Positions 10,166 through 20,644 of a DNA stretch of 64,000 nucleotides are shown piece after piece. The stretch is taken from positions 1 to 64,000 of the forward strand of contig JAKDSA010000003.1 in assembly GCA_030457025.1 (NCBI GenBank), given 5' to 3'. The position numbers were made by a program, and so were the translations under genes. Origin of the DNA: Brevibacterium sp. Its GTDB lineage: Bacteria > Actinomycetota > Actinomycetes > Actinomycetales > Brevibacteriaceae. Under the pieces are notes generated by a model that saw nothing but the letters and a program-made list of their open reading frames with translations, did no database searches and was not told the DNA's origin. Position 1 is the first letter of the stretch. Each line of letters opens with the position of its first letter.

Positions 10166-10241
10166 GCCCGCGTAGCTCAGTGGATAGAGCGTCTGCCTCC
10201 GGAGCAGAAGGTCGTAGGTTCGAATCCTGTCGCGGGCACCA
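10166..10241 (+). tRNA. tRNA-Arg (anticodon CCG)
   Basis: This 76-nt cloverleaf has acceptor GCCCGCG pairing with CGCGGGC, D-arm GCTC..GAGC, anticodon loop CTCCGGA (anticodon CCG, codon CGG) and a TTCGAAT T-loop. The 3' CCA is encoded (10239-10241). It lies between the M15 gene's terminator and an ABC transporter operon. Confidence 0.95.
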
Positions 10242-10335
10242 TGCGCCGCCCTCCTCATCACCTGAGGTGGGCGGTTTCTGCTACCACCGATTACGGTGGT
10301 CCGTAACGAACCTCAACCAGCTGACGAAGGCCGTG

Positions 10336-11091
10336 ATGTCGATTCCTGCGGACGTGACGAGCGCCGATATCGTGCTCAGAGCACAATCGGTGCGCAAGAG
10401 GTTCGGCCGCGGCGACACCGCCGTGACAGCTCTTGATGACATCAGCGTGAACTTCGAAGCCGGCAGGTTCAGCGCGATCATGGGGCCCTCCGGTTCCGGA
10501 AAGTCCACTTTCATGCATGTCCTCGCGGGGCTCGACAGGGTGGACTCCGGCACCATCACCATCGGCGGGCAGGACATCACCGGTCTCGATGACAAAGAGC
10601 TCACCCAGATGCGCCGCGACCGTGTCGGATTCATCTTCCAAGCATTCAATCTGGTTCCCACGCTCAGTGCCGAGCAGAACATCGAACTGCCTGTGTCCCT
10701 GGCACGCAAGAGGATCAATCCCGAATGGAAGGCGGAAGTCATCGAACGCCTCGAGCTGGGGGACCGGCTGAAGCACCGCCCGCACGAGCTCTCCGGCGGT
10801 CAGCAGCAGCGTGTCGCCGTCGCCCGCGCACTCCTGACTCGCCCGGACGTGATCTTCGCTGACGAACCCACTGGTAACCTCGACTCGCAGTCCGGGGGAG
10901 AAGTGCTGGCTCTGCTGCACGGTGCAACCAGCCGATACGGGCAGACGATCATCTTGGTCACCCACGACCCTGTGGCCGCCTCACACGCGGATCGAGTCGT
11001 GCTTCTCAAGGACGGCCGCGCTGCCGGAGAAGTGCAGCAGCCGACGAGGGAGTCCGTGGTCTCTGCGCTGGGTGAGCTGAGCGATCTGTGA
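10336..11091 (+). CDS. ABC transporter ATPase of the MacB/LolD type
   Basis: This is a 251-aa nucleotide-binding protein with Walker A (GPSGSGKST), signature LSGGQQQRVAVARAL, Walker B (VIFADEPTGNLD) and the H-loop (VTHDP). The length and the PTGNLDS wording place it with the MacB/LolD/FtsE group that energises FtsX-like permeases. The ATG at 10336 follows a GAAGG site; an open frame continues upstream but crosses the tRNA-Arg gene, so that extension is not real. The stop overlaps the start of the permease gene. The substrate cannot be deduced. Confidence 0.9.
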   Translation: MSIPADVTSADIVLRAQSVRKRFGRGDTAVTALDDISVNFEAGRFSAIMGPSGSGKSTFMHVLAGLDRVDSGTITIGGQDITGLDDKELTQMRRDRVGFIFQAFNLVPTLSAEQNIELPVSLARKRINPEWKAEVIERLELGDRLKHRPHELSGGQQQRVAVARALLTRPDVIFADEPTGNLDSQSGGEVLALLHGATSRYGQTIILVTHDPVAASHADRVVLLKDGRAAGEVQQPTRESVVSALGELSDL

Positions 11092-13637
11092 TCGCAGTCG
11101 CTCTGGCGGAGATCCGAATCCACTGGGCGCGATTCCTCGCGGTGGGTCTCGGCATCGCCCTGGCGGCGGGCTTCGTCGCCTCTGCCCTGATCATCAACTC
11201 CTCGCTGCAGGCGAGCCTGAGGGATTCCGTCGGGCACACATTCTCACAGGCCGACCTCGTCATCGTTCCCGCACAGGACGTCTTCGTCAACGGGCAGGAA
11301 GTCTCTCCTCTGACGGATCCTCTGAGACAGGTCGACGGGGTGAGCACAGCGGCCGTGAATGCTCGCACGACGACGACCGGTCGAGGACAGTCGTTCTCGG
11401 AGAGCACGTTCGCTCTGACTCCCTCCCCGGCGGACCCGGGGCTGGACTCGTTCTCCATCACCGACGGCACCCGACCCAATTCGAGCACAGATGTGGTTCT
11501 GGACGAGGCGACTGCGACGGATCTGGGGGTGGGCATCGGCGACGAAATCCGGTTCTCCGTCAACGCGGTGTCCGTCGAACCCGGTGACGATTCGATGCCC
11601 GTCTATCGGGGCCCGAGCCAGAGCAACACGATGTTCACCGTCGTCGGTCTGGCTTCGATGGGCAGCACTCCGTCGACTGCCGGCATGCACCGCGCGATGA
11701 CCACTTCGGCGAGCTATCAGGAGTACTTCGCCCAGCAGGGAGATGTCATCGCGATCCAGATTGCTCTGGACGACGGTGCCGATCCGGCAGCTGTCCGCAC
11801 TCGGCTGCAGTCCACGATCGATGCTTCTGACCTGCGCGGAAGCTTGGAGGCGATGACCGTCGGCGACGCCATCGACGTCAAAGCTGATCGCCTGTCCGGT
11901 GGAAATGAGGTCATCACTTCGCTGCTTCTGGTCTTCGCCGGCATCTCCGTCATCGTGGCGATACTGGTTGTGTCGAACACCTTCTCCGTCATCGTGGCCG
12001 GACGCAGGCGCGAGCTGGCACTGCTGCGCTGCCTGGGGGCCTCACGAATTCAGCTCTACGGTTCAGTGGTCACAGAGGGGGCTTTCGTCGGGTTGCTGGG
12101 CTCGATCGTCGGGGTCGCTGCGGGCGCAGGTCTCAGCTTCTGCCTCGCCGCAGGTGCCAAACGCATCTGGCCCGACGAGTTCGACTACCTGAGCCTCAGC
12201 ATTCCATCGTCAGCGTTGCTGACCGGCATTGCCGTGGGGATGCTTCTGACGATCCTCGCCACCATCCGACCCGCCCGCAGCGCAATCGCGGTCACGCCTC
12301 TCGAAGCACTTCAGCCGTTCGACGATTCCCTCTCTCCTTCGCGCCACAGCCGGCTGCGCCGCATCATCGGCTGGTCGAGCATCGGGCTCGGAATCGGGCT
12401 CCTCGTGGCCTCGGTCTATCTGGTCGAGCATTCGGAGAAGTGGATCCTGGGCGGAGCGATCGGGGGCGTGCTCCTCGTCTTCGGCCTCGTCCTGTGCTCC
12501 GTGATGATCATTCCCCCGATCGTCGCCGCAATCGGTGACCTGCTGTTCAGCCCATTCGGCGTCCCGGGCCGCCTGGCCACGCTGAACACCCTGCGCAATC
12601 GCCGACGAACAGCGGCAACCGCCACCGCACTCATCATCGGTGTCACCCTGGTTGCAACGATTCTGGTCGGCGGGATGTCGACGAAGGCAACGCTGGCCTT
12701 CGGCCTCGACCAGCGCTATCCAGTCGACATCGCTGTCCCGCTCGAAACCACAGTTGACCAGGACGAAGCCGATGGCGTGCGTGATATCGCAGGTGTGGAA
12801 GCCGTCGTCGTCGCTCAGCGGGCACAGGTGCTCGGCGATCACGGGGATTCGCCTCCCGATCTCTATGTCATCGACCCCGATTCCGCACAGACAGTGCTGA
12901 GCGAGGGCGCCGAATCACCGGTCATAGGGAAGGTGCTCGTCCCCAGGGACTTCGCCCCTGACAGCATCCGCATCAAGGGGCTCACCGAAGCAACGGTACC
13001 CGTCGAGAAGGCAGGCGATTCGAGCCTGGTGTTCTTCACCACCCCGGACGTCGGCAACGACGTGGGCGTGTCCGCGACCTCCACTTCGGTCCTGGTCGAG
13101 GTCGATCCGAATGCTTCGGTCTCCGACATCTTCCGGATCCAACAGGCCGTCGCGGAAGAACTCGACGTCACCAGTGACGAGGTGGGCGGTTCAGCAGTGG
13201 CCCGGGGTGAGTACTCCGAACTCATCGACACCTTCCTCATCGTCGCGGTGGCGCTGCTGTTCGTCGCGGTGCTCATCGCCCTGCTCGGGGTCTCAAACAC
13301 GGTGAGCCTGTCAGTCATCGAGCGTCGGCGGGAGAATTCTCTGCTCCGGGCCCTGGGGCTGAGCATCTCCCAGCTGAGATCGCTCCTGGCGCTCGAGGCC
13401 ACTCTCATCTCCTCAGTCTCGGCGCTGATCGGCCTCCTCCTCGGCGGGGCACTCGGCATCGTCGGCACCCGGCTGATCACGAGCTACTATTCCGATCAGC
13501 TCATCGTCGACTGGTCCCTTCCCGCCACTCTCGGAATCCTGTTTGTGGCAATCCTCGCGGGTCTGCTCTCTGCTCTGGCACCTGCGAGACGTGCCGCGCG
13601 GCTGTCGCCGGTCGAAGGGCTCCAACAGGAGAACTGA
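11088..13637 (+). CDS. FtsX/MacB-type ABC transporter permease
   Basis: This 849-aa permease starts with GTG overlapping the ATPase stop. It has an N-terminal membrane helix (residues about 10-30) and then an extracellular region. A first FtsX domain with three helices spans about 270-400 (SLLLVFAGISVIVAILVVSNTF). More helices lie around 420-480, followed by a second extracellular region and a C-terminal FtsX domain at about 710-845 (VALLFVAVLIALLGVSNTVSLSV). The duplicated two-FtsX layout is typical of Gram-positive exporters for lipoproteins, peptides or antibiotics. It forms a transporter with the preceding ATPase; no two-component system lies next to it, so its substrate is open. Confidence 0.88.
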   Translation: MIAVALAEIRIHWARFLAVGLGIALAAGFVASALIINSSLQASLRDSVGHTFSQADLVIVPAQDVFVNGQEVSPLTDPLRQVDGVSTAAVNARTTTTGRGQSFSESTFALTPSPADPGLDSFSITDGTRPNSSTDVVLDEATATDLGVGIGDEIRFSVNAVSVEPGDDSMPVYRGPSQSNTMFTVVGLASMGSTPSTAGMHRAMTTSASYQEYFAQQGDVIAIQIALDDGADPAAVRTRLQSTIDASDLRGSLEAMTVGDAIDVKADRLSGGNEVITSLLLVFAGISVIVAILVVSNTFSVIVAGRRRELALLRCLGASRIQLYGSVVTEGAFVGLLGSIVGVAAGAGLSFCLAAGAKRIWPDEFDYLSLSIPSSALLTGIAVGMLLTILATIRPARSAIAVTPLEALQPFDDSLSPSRHSRLRRIIGWSSIGLGIGLLVASVYLVEHSEKWILGGAIGGVLLVFGLVLCSVMIIPPIVAAIGDLLFSPFGVPGRLATLNTLRNRRRTAATATALIIGVTLVATILVGGMSTKATLAFGLDQRYPVDIAVPLETTVDQDEADGVRDIAGVEAVVVAQRAQVLGDHGDSPPDLYVIDPDSAQTVLSEGAESPVIGKVLVPRDFAPDSIRIKGLTEATVPVEKAGDSSLVFFTTPDVGNDVGVSATSTSVLVEVDPNASVSDIFRIQQAVAEELDVTSDEVGGSAVARGEYSELIDTFLIVAVALLFVAVLIALLGVSNTVSLSVIERRRENSLLRALGLSISQLRSLLALEATLISSVSALIGLLLGGALGIVGTRLITSYYSDQLIVDWSLPATLGILFVAILAGLLSALAPARRAARLSPVEGLQQEN

Positions 13638-13682
13638 CCCCACTGACGCTGACGCAATGGGCCGGATGATAGAAATGCAAGA

Positions 13683-14858
13683 ATGAAATCTGCGTGGGCA
13701 TCCGGTCTGATCGTCATCGGCATCGTTGTCGCCGCATTCAACCTCCGTCCTGGCGTGACCGGACTGTCACCGCTGTTGGATGCCATGGGTTCCGACATTC
13801 ATCTGAGCGCGGTCTTCCTGGCAATCATCGGGATGCTGCCGCCCCTGCTCTACGGACTCAGCGGCTTCATCACGCCCCGACTGTACAACCGCTTCTCCGG
13901 GCTGACGATCGCTCTGGTCGTGATGATCATGATCACGGTGGGGTTGGGCGTGCGCGCAGTAGTCGAGTCGCCCGCGATCTTCCTCGGGCTCAGCGTCCTC
14001 GCCTTGCTGGGCATGGGCATCGGCAACGTCGTCGTGCCGCCCATCGTGAAGTCCTATTTCCCCGATCGTGTCGCACTGATGTCGACAGTGCACGTGGGTC
14101 TGCTGCAGCTGGGGACATTCATCCCCCCACTCGTGGCAGTGCCGTTGGCGGCGACGTTCGAGTGGCGGGGGTCTCTTCTCGTGTGGGCCGGTACGGCAGC
14201 AGTGGGAATCGCCGTCTGGGCCGTGATCGCGGTGCTCAAGCCTGCACCACGGTCACAGGTCTCAGCAACGGTCGTAGGCGGAAGCGAACTGGTGCGGCTG
14301 GTCAAGACCCCCCGTGCCTGGGCGCTGATGACGATGACAGGGCTGACCTCCTTCAACAACTTCATCCTGTTCACCTGGTTGCCGACCCTGCTGACTCGTT
14401 CGGGTTTCGACGCGGCATTCGCGGGAGCCATGCTCGCCCTAGTGACTGCGATTCCACTTGTCCTCGGGTTCGTCCTTCCGCTGCTCGCGCAGAAGATGCG
14501 CACCGCATCACCGATCGTCGCGGCCTTCTGCCTGTGCCTGGCTGTCGGATACCTGGGACTGTGGCTCATACCTGCGGCGGCGCCGGTGCTGTGGACTGTC
14601 CTGCTGGGCATCGGCATCTCCACGTTCCCATTGGCACTGACCCTGATCACGCTGCGCTCTCACAGTGCCGAAGCCTCAGCAGCGCTGTCCGGCTTCGTCC
14701 AGGGCGGCGGTTACCTGATGGCCGCAACCGGGCCCCTGATCTTCGCCTTCCTGATTCAGAACCTCGATGTGATGTGGCCCGCCTACGCCGTAGTGCTGGC
14801 CTCTGTCGCGGTGAAGTTCGCAGTCAGCTTCTCCGCCTGCCGCCCCGGCGCGATCTGA
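13683..14858 (+). CDS. MFS transporter, CynX/NimT-like
   Basis: This 391-aa protein has about 12 hydrophobic segments and the early motif AFNLRPGVTGLSPLLD that is typical of the CynX/NimT (cyanate/2-nitroimidazole) group of the major facilitator superfamily. The loop between helices 2 and 3 is short, followed by GFITPRLYNRFSG. It lies 45 bp downstream of the ABC permease in the same direction and could be co-transcribed, although no functional link is evident. The substrate is unknown; the family covers small anions and drugs. Confidence 0.85.
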   Translation: MKSAWASGLIVIGIVVAAFNLRPGVTGLSPLLDAMGSDIHLSAVFLAIIGMLPPLLYGLSGFITPRLYNRFSGLTIALVVMIMITVGLGVRAVVESPAIFLGLSVLALLGMGIGNVVVPPIVKSYFPDRVALMSTVHVGLLQLGTFIPPLVAVPLAATFEWRGSLLVWAGTAAVGIAVWAVIAVLKPAPRSQVSATVVGGSELVRLVKTPRAWALMTMTGLTSFNNFILFTWLPTLLTRSGFDAAFAGAMLALVTAIPLVLGFVLPLLAQKMRTASPIVAAFCLCLAVGYLGLWLIPAAAPVLWTVLLGIGISTFPLALTLITLRSHSAEASAALSGFVQGGGYLMAATGPLIFAFLIQNLDVMWPAYAVVLASVAVKFAVSFSACRPGAI

Positions 14859-14943
14859 TCAGGAGAAGTCGCCCACAGAGTCGACGATGACGACTGTGAC
14901 ACCTGATTCGCCGTCGACAACCGGAGACGAGTAATCTGATCGG

Positions 14944-15846
14944 GTGACCCCGGAACTTCTGCAGACCGCTCTGGCGCGTGCACTGGCAAGCATCGCCTCC
15001 GTACGAGGAGTCGCCAACGACCGTGTTTCGGACCCGAGCATCCGTCGGTCGAAGGCACAGCGCCACGGGGACTGGGTCTCGACCATCGCACTGCGCAGTG
15101 CCGCGGCTCTGCATACCGAGCCCAGGAGCCTGGCAGAGGAGATCGCTGTCATGCTGCGCGAAGACACCAGAGTGGCCAGGGTCGAGGTTGCGGGACCAGG
15201 GTTCCTCAACATCGCAGTCAGGCCCAGCAGCCTCGCCCAGACCGCAGCGGACATCGTCAGCGCCGGTAGGACATTCGGTCCGGATCGTGCCACAGCTGAG
15301 CGGATCGAGACCACAGTCGACGAACGCATCGCCGCCAGCCCCGAGCTGTGGACGCCGCATGTGGTTGGGGGAGCAGATGCGCGTCGCTTCATGGCCGCGC
15401 GCGCCACAGCGGAGCCGAGGCACCTGGGCGACACGGGGTTCCTGCGCACAGCCCATCCGGACAATCCCGTCTACTTCGTCCAGGTCGCGCACGCAACAGC
15501 CTGCCGAGTCGAACGCCGTGCATCATCCTGCGGAATCGATGCTGCTGCCTTCGCCCCTGACACCCTGACCGATGCCACAGAGACCGCGCTGGCTGCCGCA
15601 TTGGCCGACTTCATCGACACGACGCGACGTGCCGCAGCCTCACGCGAACCACAGGCCATCACTTTCCTCCTCGAGGCCACATCCCAGCTGTTCGTCGACT
15701 GGGTGAACGCCTGTCCCGTGACACCGAACATCGATGAGGACATCACGGAAGTCCACGCTTCCCGGCTGGTCCTCGACCGAGCCGCCATCATCGTCCTGGC
15801 CACAGGACTACGACTACTGGGCGCTTCCGCCCCGGAGAGGATCTAA
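14944..15846 (+). CDS. ArgRS-related anticodon-binding protein without the catalytic domain (NrtL-like)
   Basis: This 300-aa protein pairs an arginyl-tRNA synthetase N-terminal add-on domain (residues about 1-100, ending VEVAGPGFLNIAV) with a DALR anticodon-binding domain at the C-terminus (about 165-300, ending GLRLLGASAPERI). The Rossmann catalytic core, with HIGH and KMSKS, is absent. It probably arose from ArgS and matches proteins named NrtL in actinobacteria. It cannot charge tRNA; tRNA binding or regulation is possible but unproven. It overlaps lysA (TAATG), the position argS holds in many actinobacteria. GTG start. Confidence 0.85.
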   Translation: MTPELLQTALARALASIASVRGVANDRVSDPSIRRSKAQRHGDWVSTIALRSAAALHTEPRSLAEEIAVMLREDTRVARVEVAGPGFLNIAVRPSSLAQTAADIVSAGRTFGPDRATAERIETTVDERIAASPELWTPHVVGGADARRFMAARATAEPRHLGDTGFLRTAHPDNPVYFVQVAHATACRVERRASSCGIDAAAFAPDTLTDATETALAAALADFIDTTRRAAASREPQAITFLLEATSQLFVDWVNACPVTPNIDEDITEVHASRLVLDRAAIIVLATGLRLLGASAPERI

Positions 15847-17276
15847 TGCCTGCCCACATCGCCGGCACCATGCACGCCACCCCTGCCCCCGTATGGCTGC
15901 CCTACCCCGACGACGTCAACGCGCTCCTGCCCAGCCTCTGGTCGGACAACGTGACGAAGTCCGACTCCGGTGTCCTCACCGTGGCCGGACACGAAGTCAC
16001 CGAGCTCGCCGAACGCTACGGCACCCCTACTCTCATCATGGATGTCGCGGACTTCACCGCCCGCGCGGAGAACTACCTCAGTGCGTACTCGGCCGCGTTC
16101 TCCACAGAGAAGGGGCTGGCCGGAGTCGACGTCTTCTACGCGGGAAAAGCATTCCTGTGCACCGCCGTCGCCCGCTTGGTCCACGAGTCCGGCCTCGGCC
16201 TCGACACCTGTTCCCTGGGAGAGATGATGGTGGCCCGCGCTGCAGGAGTCCCTGGGGAGCGGGTCGGCCTGCACGGCAACAACAAATCTGTGGCAGAGCT
16301 CGAATATGCACTCGACTACGGCGTGGGTCGGATCTTCGTCGACAGCCTCGACGAGATCACCCTCCTCGAATCGATCGCGGCCGCCAAGGGAACCGTCGCC
16401 CCGGTCATGCTGCGCGTCACGGTGGGAGTCGAGGCCCATACTCACGATTTCATCGCCACAGCTCATGAGGACCAGAAGTTCGGTCTCTCAGTATCCGCGG
16501 GAACCGCAGCGAAGGCCGCCGAGGCGGTAGCGAATTCCGAGCACCTGCGCTTCGATGGCCTTCACTCGCACATCGGCTCACAGATCTTCGACATCTCCGG
16601 ATTCCAGGTCGCTGCCGCCCGTGTGCTGGCACTGCGGGCCGAGATCATGGCCGAGCACGGTGTCGATCTGCCCGATGTCGACCTCGGCGGTGGCTTCGGC
16701 ATCCGCTACACCTCGCAGGACACACCTATCCCCGTGTCCGAGATGGCACAGGAACTCGCCGAGGTGGTGGCCAAGGAATGCCGTGGGCTGGGCACGAATG
16801 TCCCGCGCATCTCCATCGAGCCCGGGCGCGCGATCGTCTCCCCGTCCACGTTCACCCTCTACCGGGTCGGCACCGTCAAAGAGGTCAGTACCGACAACGG
16901 GATCCGCACCTACGTCGCTGTCGACGGCGGGATGAGCGACAATATTCGGACAGCTCTTTATGACGCCGACTATTCGTGTAGCTTGGCCAATCGGAACTCG
17001 AGTGCAGAACCCGCCATCGTGCGTGTCGTGGGCAAGCACTGCGAGTCCGGTGACATCATCGTCCGAGACGAATACATGGGAGCCGATGTGTCTTCGGGCG
17101 ACCTCGTCGCAGTCCCGAGCACCGGTGCCTATTGCCGGTCCCTGGCCAATAACTACAACCACCTGCCCAAGCCAGGAGTCCTGGCTGTGACAGCAGATAA
17201 GGTTGAGTGGATCGTGACGCCCGAGGACTACTCTCAGATGTTGCGCAGCGATCCGGGAATGAGCGCGGACAAGTAA
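15846..17276 (+). CDS. lysA: Diaminopimelate decarboxylase
   Basis: This 476-aa PLP enzyme decarboxylates meso-diaminopimelate to L-lysine, the last step of the pathway. The PLP lysine is Lys101 in DVFYAGKAF. The phosphate-binding DLGGGFGIRY and the substrate-side CESGDIIV, carrying the active-site Cys of the partner subunit, are intact. It is translationally coupled to the ArgRS-like gene and followed 37 bp later by hom, so lysine and threonine/methionine branches are probably transcribed together. Confidence 0.96.
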   Translation: MPAHIAGTMHATPAPVWLPYPDDVNALLPSLWSDNVTKSDSGVLTVAGHEVTELAERYGTPTLIMDVADFTARAENYLSAYSAAFSTEKGLAGVDVFYAGKAFLCTAVARLVHESGLGLDTCSLGEMMVARAAGVPGERVGLHGNNKSVAELEYALDYGVGRIFVDSLDEITLLESIAAAKGTVAPVMLRVTVGVEAHTHDFIATAHEDQKFGLSVSAGTAAKAAEAVANSEHLRFDGLHSHIGSQIFDISGFQVAAARVLALRAEIMAEHGVDLPDVDLGGGFGIRYTSQDTPIPVSEMAQELAEVVAKECRGLGTNVPRISIEPGRAIVSPSTFTLYRVGTVKEVSTDNGIRTYVAVDGGMSDNIRTALYDADYSCSLANRNSSAEPAIVRVVGKHCESGDIIVRDEYMGADVSSGDLVAVPSTGAYCRSLANNYNHLPKPGVLAVTADKVEWIVTPEDYSQMLRSDPGMSADK

Positions 17277-17313
17277 GTGTGAGTGCCATTGAAGACAGCG
17301 AAAAGGTGAACAA

Positions 17314-18621
17314 ATGCAGGCTTTGAAAGTTGCCATGCTCGGATGTGGAGTCGTCGGCACCGAAGTCGCCGCCCGCATGCAGAACCGGAGTGAGGCTCTG
17401 GCTGAAAGGATCGGCGCGCCCCTGGAGTTGAGCGCAATTGTCGTTCGCGATACCTCGAAACGACGCTCGGGGATCAATCCGAGCTTGCTGACGACCGACG
17501 CGGAGTCCGCCATCGCCGGGGCGGATATCGTCATCGAGCTGATGGGCGGCATCGAGCCGGCGAAAACCCTCATTCGATCGGCACTCGATCACGGTTCCTC
17601 CGTCGTCACCGCTAACAAGGCGCTGCTGGCCGCCAACTACGGTGAGCTCATGTCCGCAGCAGACACAGCCGGTGTCCGCCTCGAACATGAGGCCGCGGTG
17701 GCCGGTGCCATTCCGATCATCCGTCCCGTCGGCGACTCGCTGGCAGGGGACCGCATCGACCGAATCATGGGCATCGTCAACGGCACCACCAACTACATCC
17801 TCGACCAGATGGACTCCGAGGGCTGGGGCTTCGATGAGGCGCTGAAGACCGCGCAGGAACTGGGATTCGCCGAAGCGGACCCCACCGCCGATGTCGGCGG
17901 CCATGACGCCGCAGCCAAGGCCGCCATCCTCTCGTCGTTGGCCTTCCACGCTCCTGTCTCGATCGACGATGTCCACGTCGAAGGCATCGATGACATCACA
18001 CCCGAGATGGTCGCCACGGCTCGGGACCAGGGATTCGTCATCAAACTCCTCGCCGTCTGCGAACGAGTCAGCGAATCACCTGCAGGACCAGGACTGTCCG
18101 CTCGCGTCTACCCGGCACTGCTGGGACGCAGTCACCCACTGGCGACAGTGCGCGGGGCCTTCAACGCAGTCTTCATCGAGGCCGAGGCCGCCGGTTCGCT
18201 CATGTTCTACGGGCAGGGTGCAGGCGGCGAACCGACCGCGTCTGCGGTCCTCGGTGATGTGGTGTCTGTGGCCCGTCGCAAGGTGCTCGGTGGTCGGGGC
18301 CAGTATGAGCGCCCCTTCCACGAGGACTCGAAGATCCTGCCGATATCGGCGATCACCACCCGGTACCACATCACGCTCGACGTCGTCGATCGTCCGGGTG
18401 TGCTCGCCGCAGTCTCCGAGGTCTTCTCCGACGAAGGGGCGTCGATCGAACTCATGCGCCAGACCGTGGGAGAGGTCGACGACCAGGGCACTCAGCACGC
18501 GAAGCTCGTGCTCGCCACCCACTCGAACACCGACGCGACCCTCCGGGAAACAGTCGAGCGCCTCGGCGGCCTCCGCGTGGTGCGCGCCGTCAAATCCGTG
18601 ATCCGTGTAGAAGGACAGTGA
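17314..18621 (+). CDS. hom: Homoserine dehydrogenase
   Basis: This 435-aa enzyme reduces aspartate semialdehyde to homoserine. The nucleotide-binding motif [10 protein letters not shown] is at residues 9-18, the catalytic core contains [11 protein letters not shown], and an ACT domain occupies about 350-430 ([18 protein letters not shown]), the usual site for feedback control by threonine. AAAGGTGAAC precedes the ATG. It is followed almost directly by thrC and thrB, so it forms the threonine operon. Confidence 0.96.
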   Translation: MQALKVAMLGCGVVGTEVAARMQNRSEALAERIGAPLELSAIVVRDTSKRRSGINPSLLTTDAESAIAGADIVIELMGGIEPAKTLIRSALDHGSSVVTANKALLAANYGELMSAADTAGVRLEHEAAVAGAIPIIRPVGDSLAGDRIDRIMGIVNGTTNYILDQMDSEGWGFDEALKTAQELGFAEADPTADVGGHDAAAKAAILSSLAFHAPVSIDDVHVEGIDDITPEMVATARDQGFVIKLLAVCERVSESPAGPGLSARVYPALLGRSHPLATVRGAFNAVFIEAEAAGSLMFYGQGAGGEPTASAVLGDVVSVARRKVLGGRGQYERPFHEDSKILPISAITTRYHITLDVVDRPGVLAAVSEVFSDEGASIELMRQTVGEVDDQGTQHAKLVLATHSNTDATLRETVERLGGLRVVRAVKSVIRVEGQ

Positions 18622-18623
18622 GA

Positions 18624-19712
18624 ATGACCGAATTCCCCAAAAAGCAGTGGCAGGGCGTCGTCGAGGAATACCGCAGCCTCCTTGACGTCTCCGAAACCAC
18701 ACCGGCCGTGACCTTGGGCGAAGGCGGGACGCCGCTCATCCGCGCGGAGAAGCTCGGCGAACTCATCGGTGCCGAGGTGTGGATGAAGTACGAAGGCCTC
18801 AACCCGACAGCGTCCTTCAAGGACCGGGGCATGACGATGGCCATCACGAAGGCCGTGGCTCAGGGCGCGAAAGCCGTCATCTGTGCCTCGACGGGCAACA
18901 CCTCGGCCTCGGCAGCGGCTTACGCGACCAAGGCGGGTCTGACCTGCGCCGTGCTGGTGCCCTCGGGCAAGATCGCTCCAGGCAAGATGAGCCAGGCCAT
19001 CGCCCATGGGGCCACTCTGCTGGAGGTCGACGGAAATTTCGATGACTGCCTGACTCTGTGCCAGAAGCTCTCCGAGTCCTACCCCGTCCATCTCGTCAAC
19101 TCCGTCAATCCGGATCGCATCGAGGGGCAGAAGACCGCTGCCTTCGAGGTCGTCGACGTCCTGGGCGACGCCCCTGACATTCATGTGCTGCCTGTGGGCA
19201 ACGCGGGCAACATCACCGCGTATTGGAAGGGCTACCGTCAGTACCAGGAAATCGGAGTCTCGACGCGACTGCCGCAGATGTGGGGCTTCCAGTCTGCAGG
19301 CTCGGCTCCGATCGTGCTCGGCCATCCCGTGGACGAACCCGACACGATCGCCACCGCGATCAGGATCGGCAATCCGGCCAGCTGGAAGCAGGCCATCGAG
19401 GCCCGTGACTCCTCCGGCGGTGTCATCGATTCGGTCACCGACGATGAGATTCTTCGCGCGCACAAGATCCTGTCCCGGGAAGAGGGAATCTTCGTCGAAC
19501 CCGGTTCGGCCGCCTCGGTGGCTGGTCTGCTGAAGATGTCCGAGGCGGGAAAGGTCCCTGCCGGAGCGAGGATCGCAGTCACCGTGACCGGTCACGGGCT
19601 CAAGGACCCCAGCTGGGCACTGCACACGGCTGATGGGTCCGAGATCGAGCCGAAGCGAGTCTCCGTCGACGCCGTCAGCGCGGCACGGGCTCTCGGGCTC
19701 GAAGACAGGTGA
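18624..19712 (+). CDS. thrC: Threonine synthase
   Basis: This 362-aa fold-type II PLP enzyme converts O-phosphohomoserine to threonine. The PLP lysine is in [11 protein letters not shown] and the phosphate loop is near STGNTSAS. I take the ATG at 18624, which sits eight bases after AAGGA; an in-frame GTG six bases earlier overlaps the hom stop but is too close to that site. It is the short actinobacterial/Bacillus-type enzyme rather than the longer E. coli form. The stop overlaps the thrB start. Confidence 0.95.
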   Translation: MTEFPKKQWQGVVEEYRSLLDVSETTPAVTLGEGGTPLIRAEKLGELIGAEVWMKYEGLNPTASFKDRGMTMAITKAVAQGAKAVICASTGNTSASAAAYATKAGLTCAVLVPSGKIAPGKMSQAIAHGATLLEVDGNFDDCLTLCQKLSESYPVHLVNSVNPDRIEGQKTAAFEVVDVLGDAPDIHVLPVGNAGNITAYWKGYRQYQEIGVSTRLPQMWGFQSAGSAPIVLGHPVDEPDTIATAIRIGNPASWKQAIEARDSSGGVIDSVTDDEILRAHKILSREEGIFVEPGSAASVAGLLKMSEAGKVPAGARIAVTVTGHGLKDPSWALHTADGSEIEPKRVSVDAVSAARALGLEDR

Positions 19713-20644
19713 GCGTGAGGATCCAGATCGAGGTCCCTGCCACCTCGGCGAACCTGGGCCCCGGTTACGACGCCTTCGGCCTTGCGTTGGGCATCTTCGA
19801 TACGCTGACCCTGACGATCCATGACGAACTCGTCGACCCCAGCACCTGCGTGAAGGTGACGGGGGAGAGCGCGACGACTCTGCCGACGGATCGGTCCCAT
19901 CTCATCATGCGTGTGATCGGCGATGTGCTCCGTGCCGAATATCCGGACGCGGCAGCGGATCTGGGGGCAAGGCTCAGCCTGGACTGCGTGAATCGAATAC
20001 CGCATTCCCGTGGTCTCGGTTCCTCCGCGGCCGCAATCGTGGGCGCCATCGCGCTGGCCGGTGAGATCGGTGCCCATGCGGGCGGTGAGAAACTGAGCAG
20101 ACAGCGGGTCCTCGAGCTCGCCTCCGACCTCGAGGGCCACCCGGACAATGCGGCGCCCGCCGTCTTCGGGGGACTGACGATCGCACTGCCGGATCCTGCA
20201 CGTTCGTGGCAGATCCCGGCCAACACCGTCGCCGAGGTGACCGTGCTGGTTCCCGACGTGCGACTGGATACGGACATCGCTCGCAGCCTCATCCCCGTAT
20301 CCGTCGAACATGCAGTCGCCGCGGAGAACTCCGCACGAGCCGCGCTGCTCATGCACGGTTTCGTCACCGATGCCTCTGTTCTGCTGGAGGCCACCGACGA
20401 CCGTCTGCATCAGGAATTCCGACGCGACGCATACCCGCAGTCGATGGCACTGGTCGACGCTCTGCGTGCCGATGGCCTGCCCGCAGTGATCTCGGGAGCC
20501 GGCCCGACCGTCCTCGTGCTCGCGGACTCGGTTCCCCAGACGCTGGTTCCCGCAGCGGTCACGTTCATACAGACCTCCATTGACCTCGGAGGATATCGGG
20601 TGGAGAAAAAGAATCAGGCATCCGATTCGCATGATCGCCGTTGA
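19709..20644 (+). CDS. thrB: Homoserine kinase
   Basis: This 311-aa GHMP-family kinase phosphorylates homoserine to feed ThrC. The ATP-binding motif is [15 protein letters not shown], and the N-terminal [19 protein letters not shown] is diagnostic. The GTG start overlaps the thrC stop; a second in-frame GTG two codons later is also possible. It closes the hom-thrC-thrB operon. About 200 bp without a gene separate it from rho. Confidence 0.95.
   Translation: MSVRIQIEVPATSANLGPGYDAFGLALGIFDTLTLTIHDELVDPSTCVKVTGESATTLPTDRSHLIMRVIGDVLRAEYPDAAADLGARLSLDCVNRIPHSRGLGSSAAAIVGAIALAGEIGAHAGGEKLSRQRVLELASDLEGHPDNAAPAVFGGLTIALPDPARSWQIPANTVAEVTVLVPDVRLDTDIARSLIPVSVEHAVAAENSARAALLMHGFVTDASVLLEATDDRLHQEFRRDAYPQSMALVDALRADGLPAVISGAGPTVLVLADSVPQTLVPAAVTFIQTSIDLGGYRVEKKNQASDSHDRR

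Noticed and set aside
10159-10335. Upstream extension of the ABC ATPase gene
   Set aside because: The extension runs through tRNA-Arg(CCG); the protein family starts at the ATG at 10336.
13694-14890. 398-codon open frame overlapping the MFS gene in another frame
   Set aside because: The Arg/His/Pro-rich product has no domain, while the other frame has twelve hydrophobic helices and the CynX motif.
17277-17313. Possible riboswitch or T-box in front of hom, lysA or the threonine genes
   Set aside because: The gaps are only 0-37 bp and contain just ribosome binding sites; no leader long enough for such an element exists.
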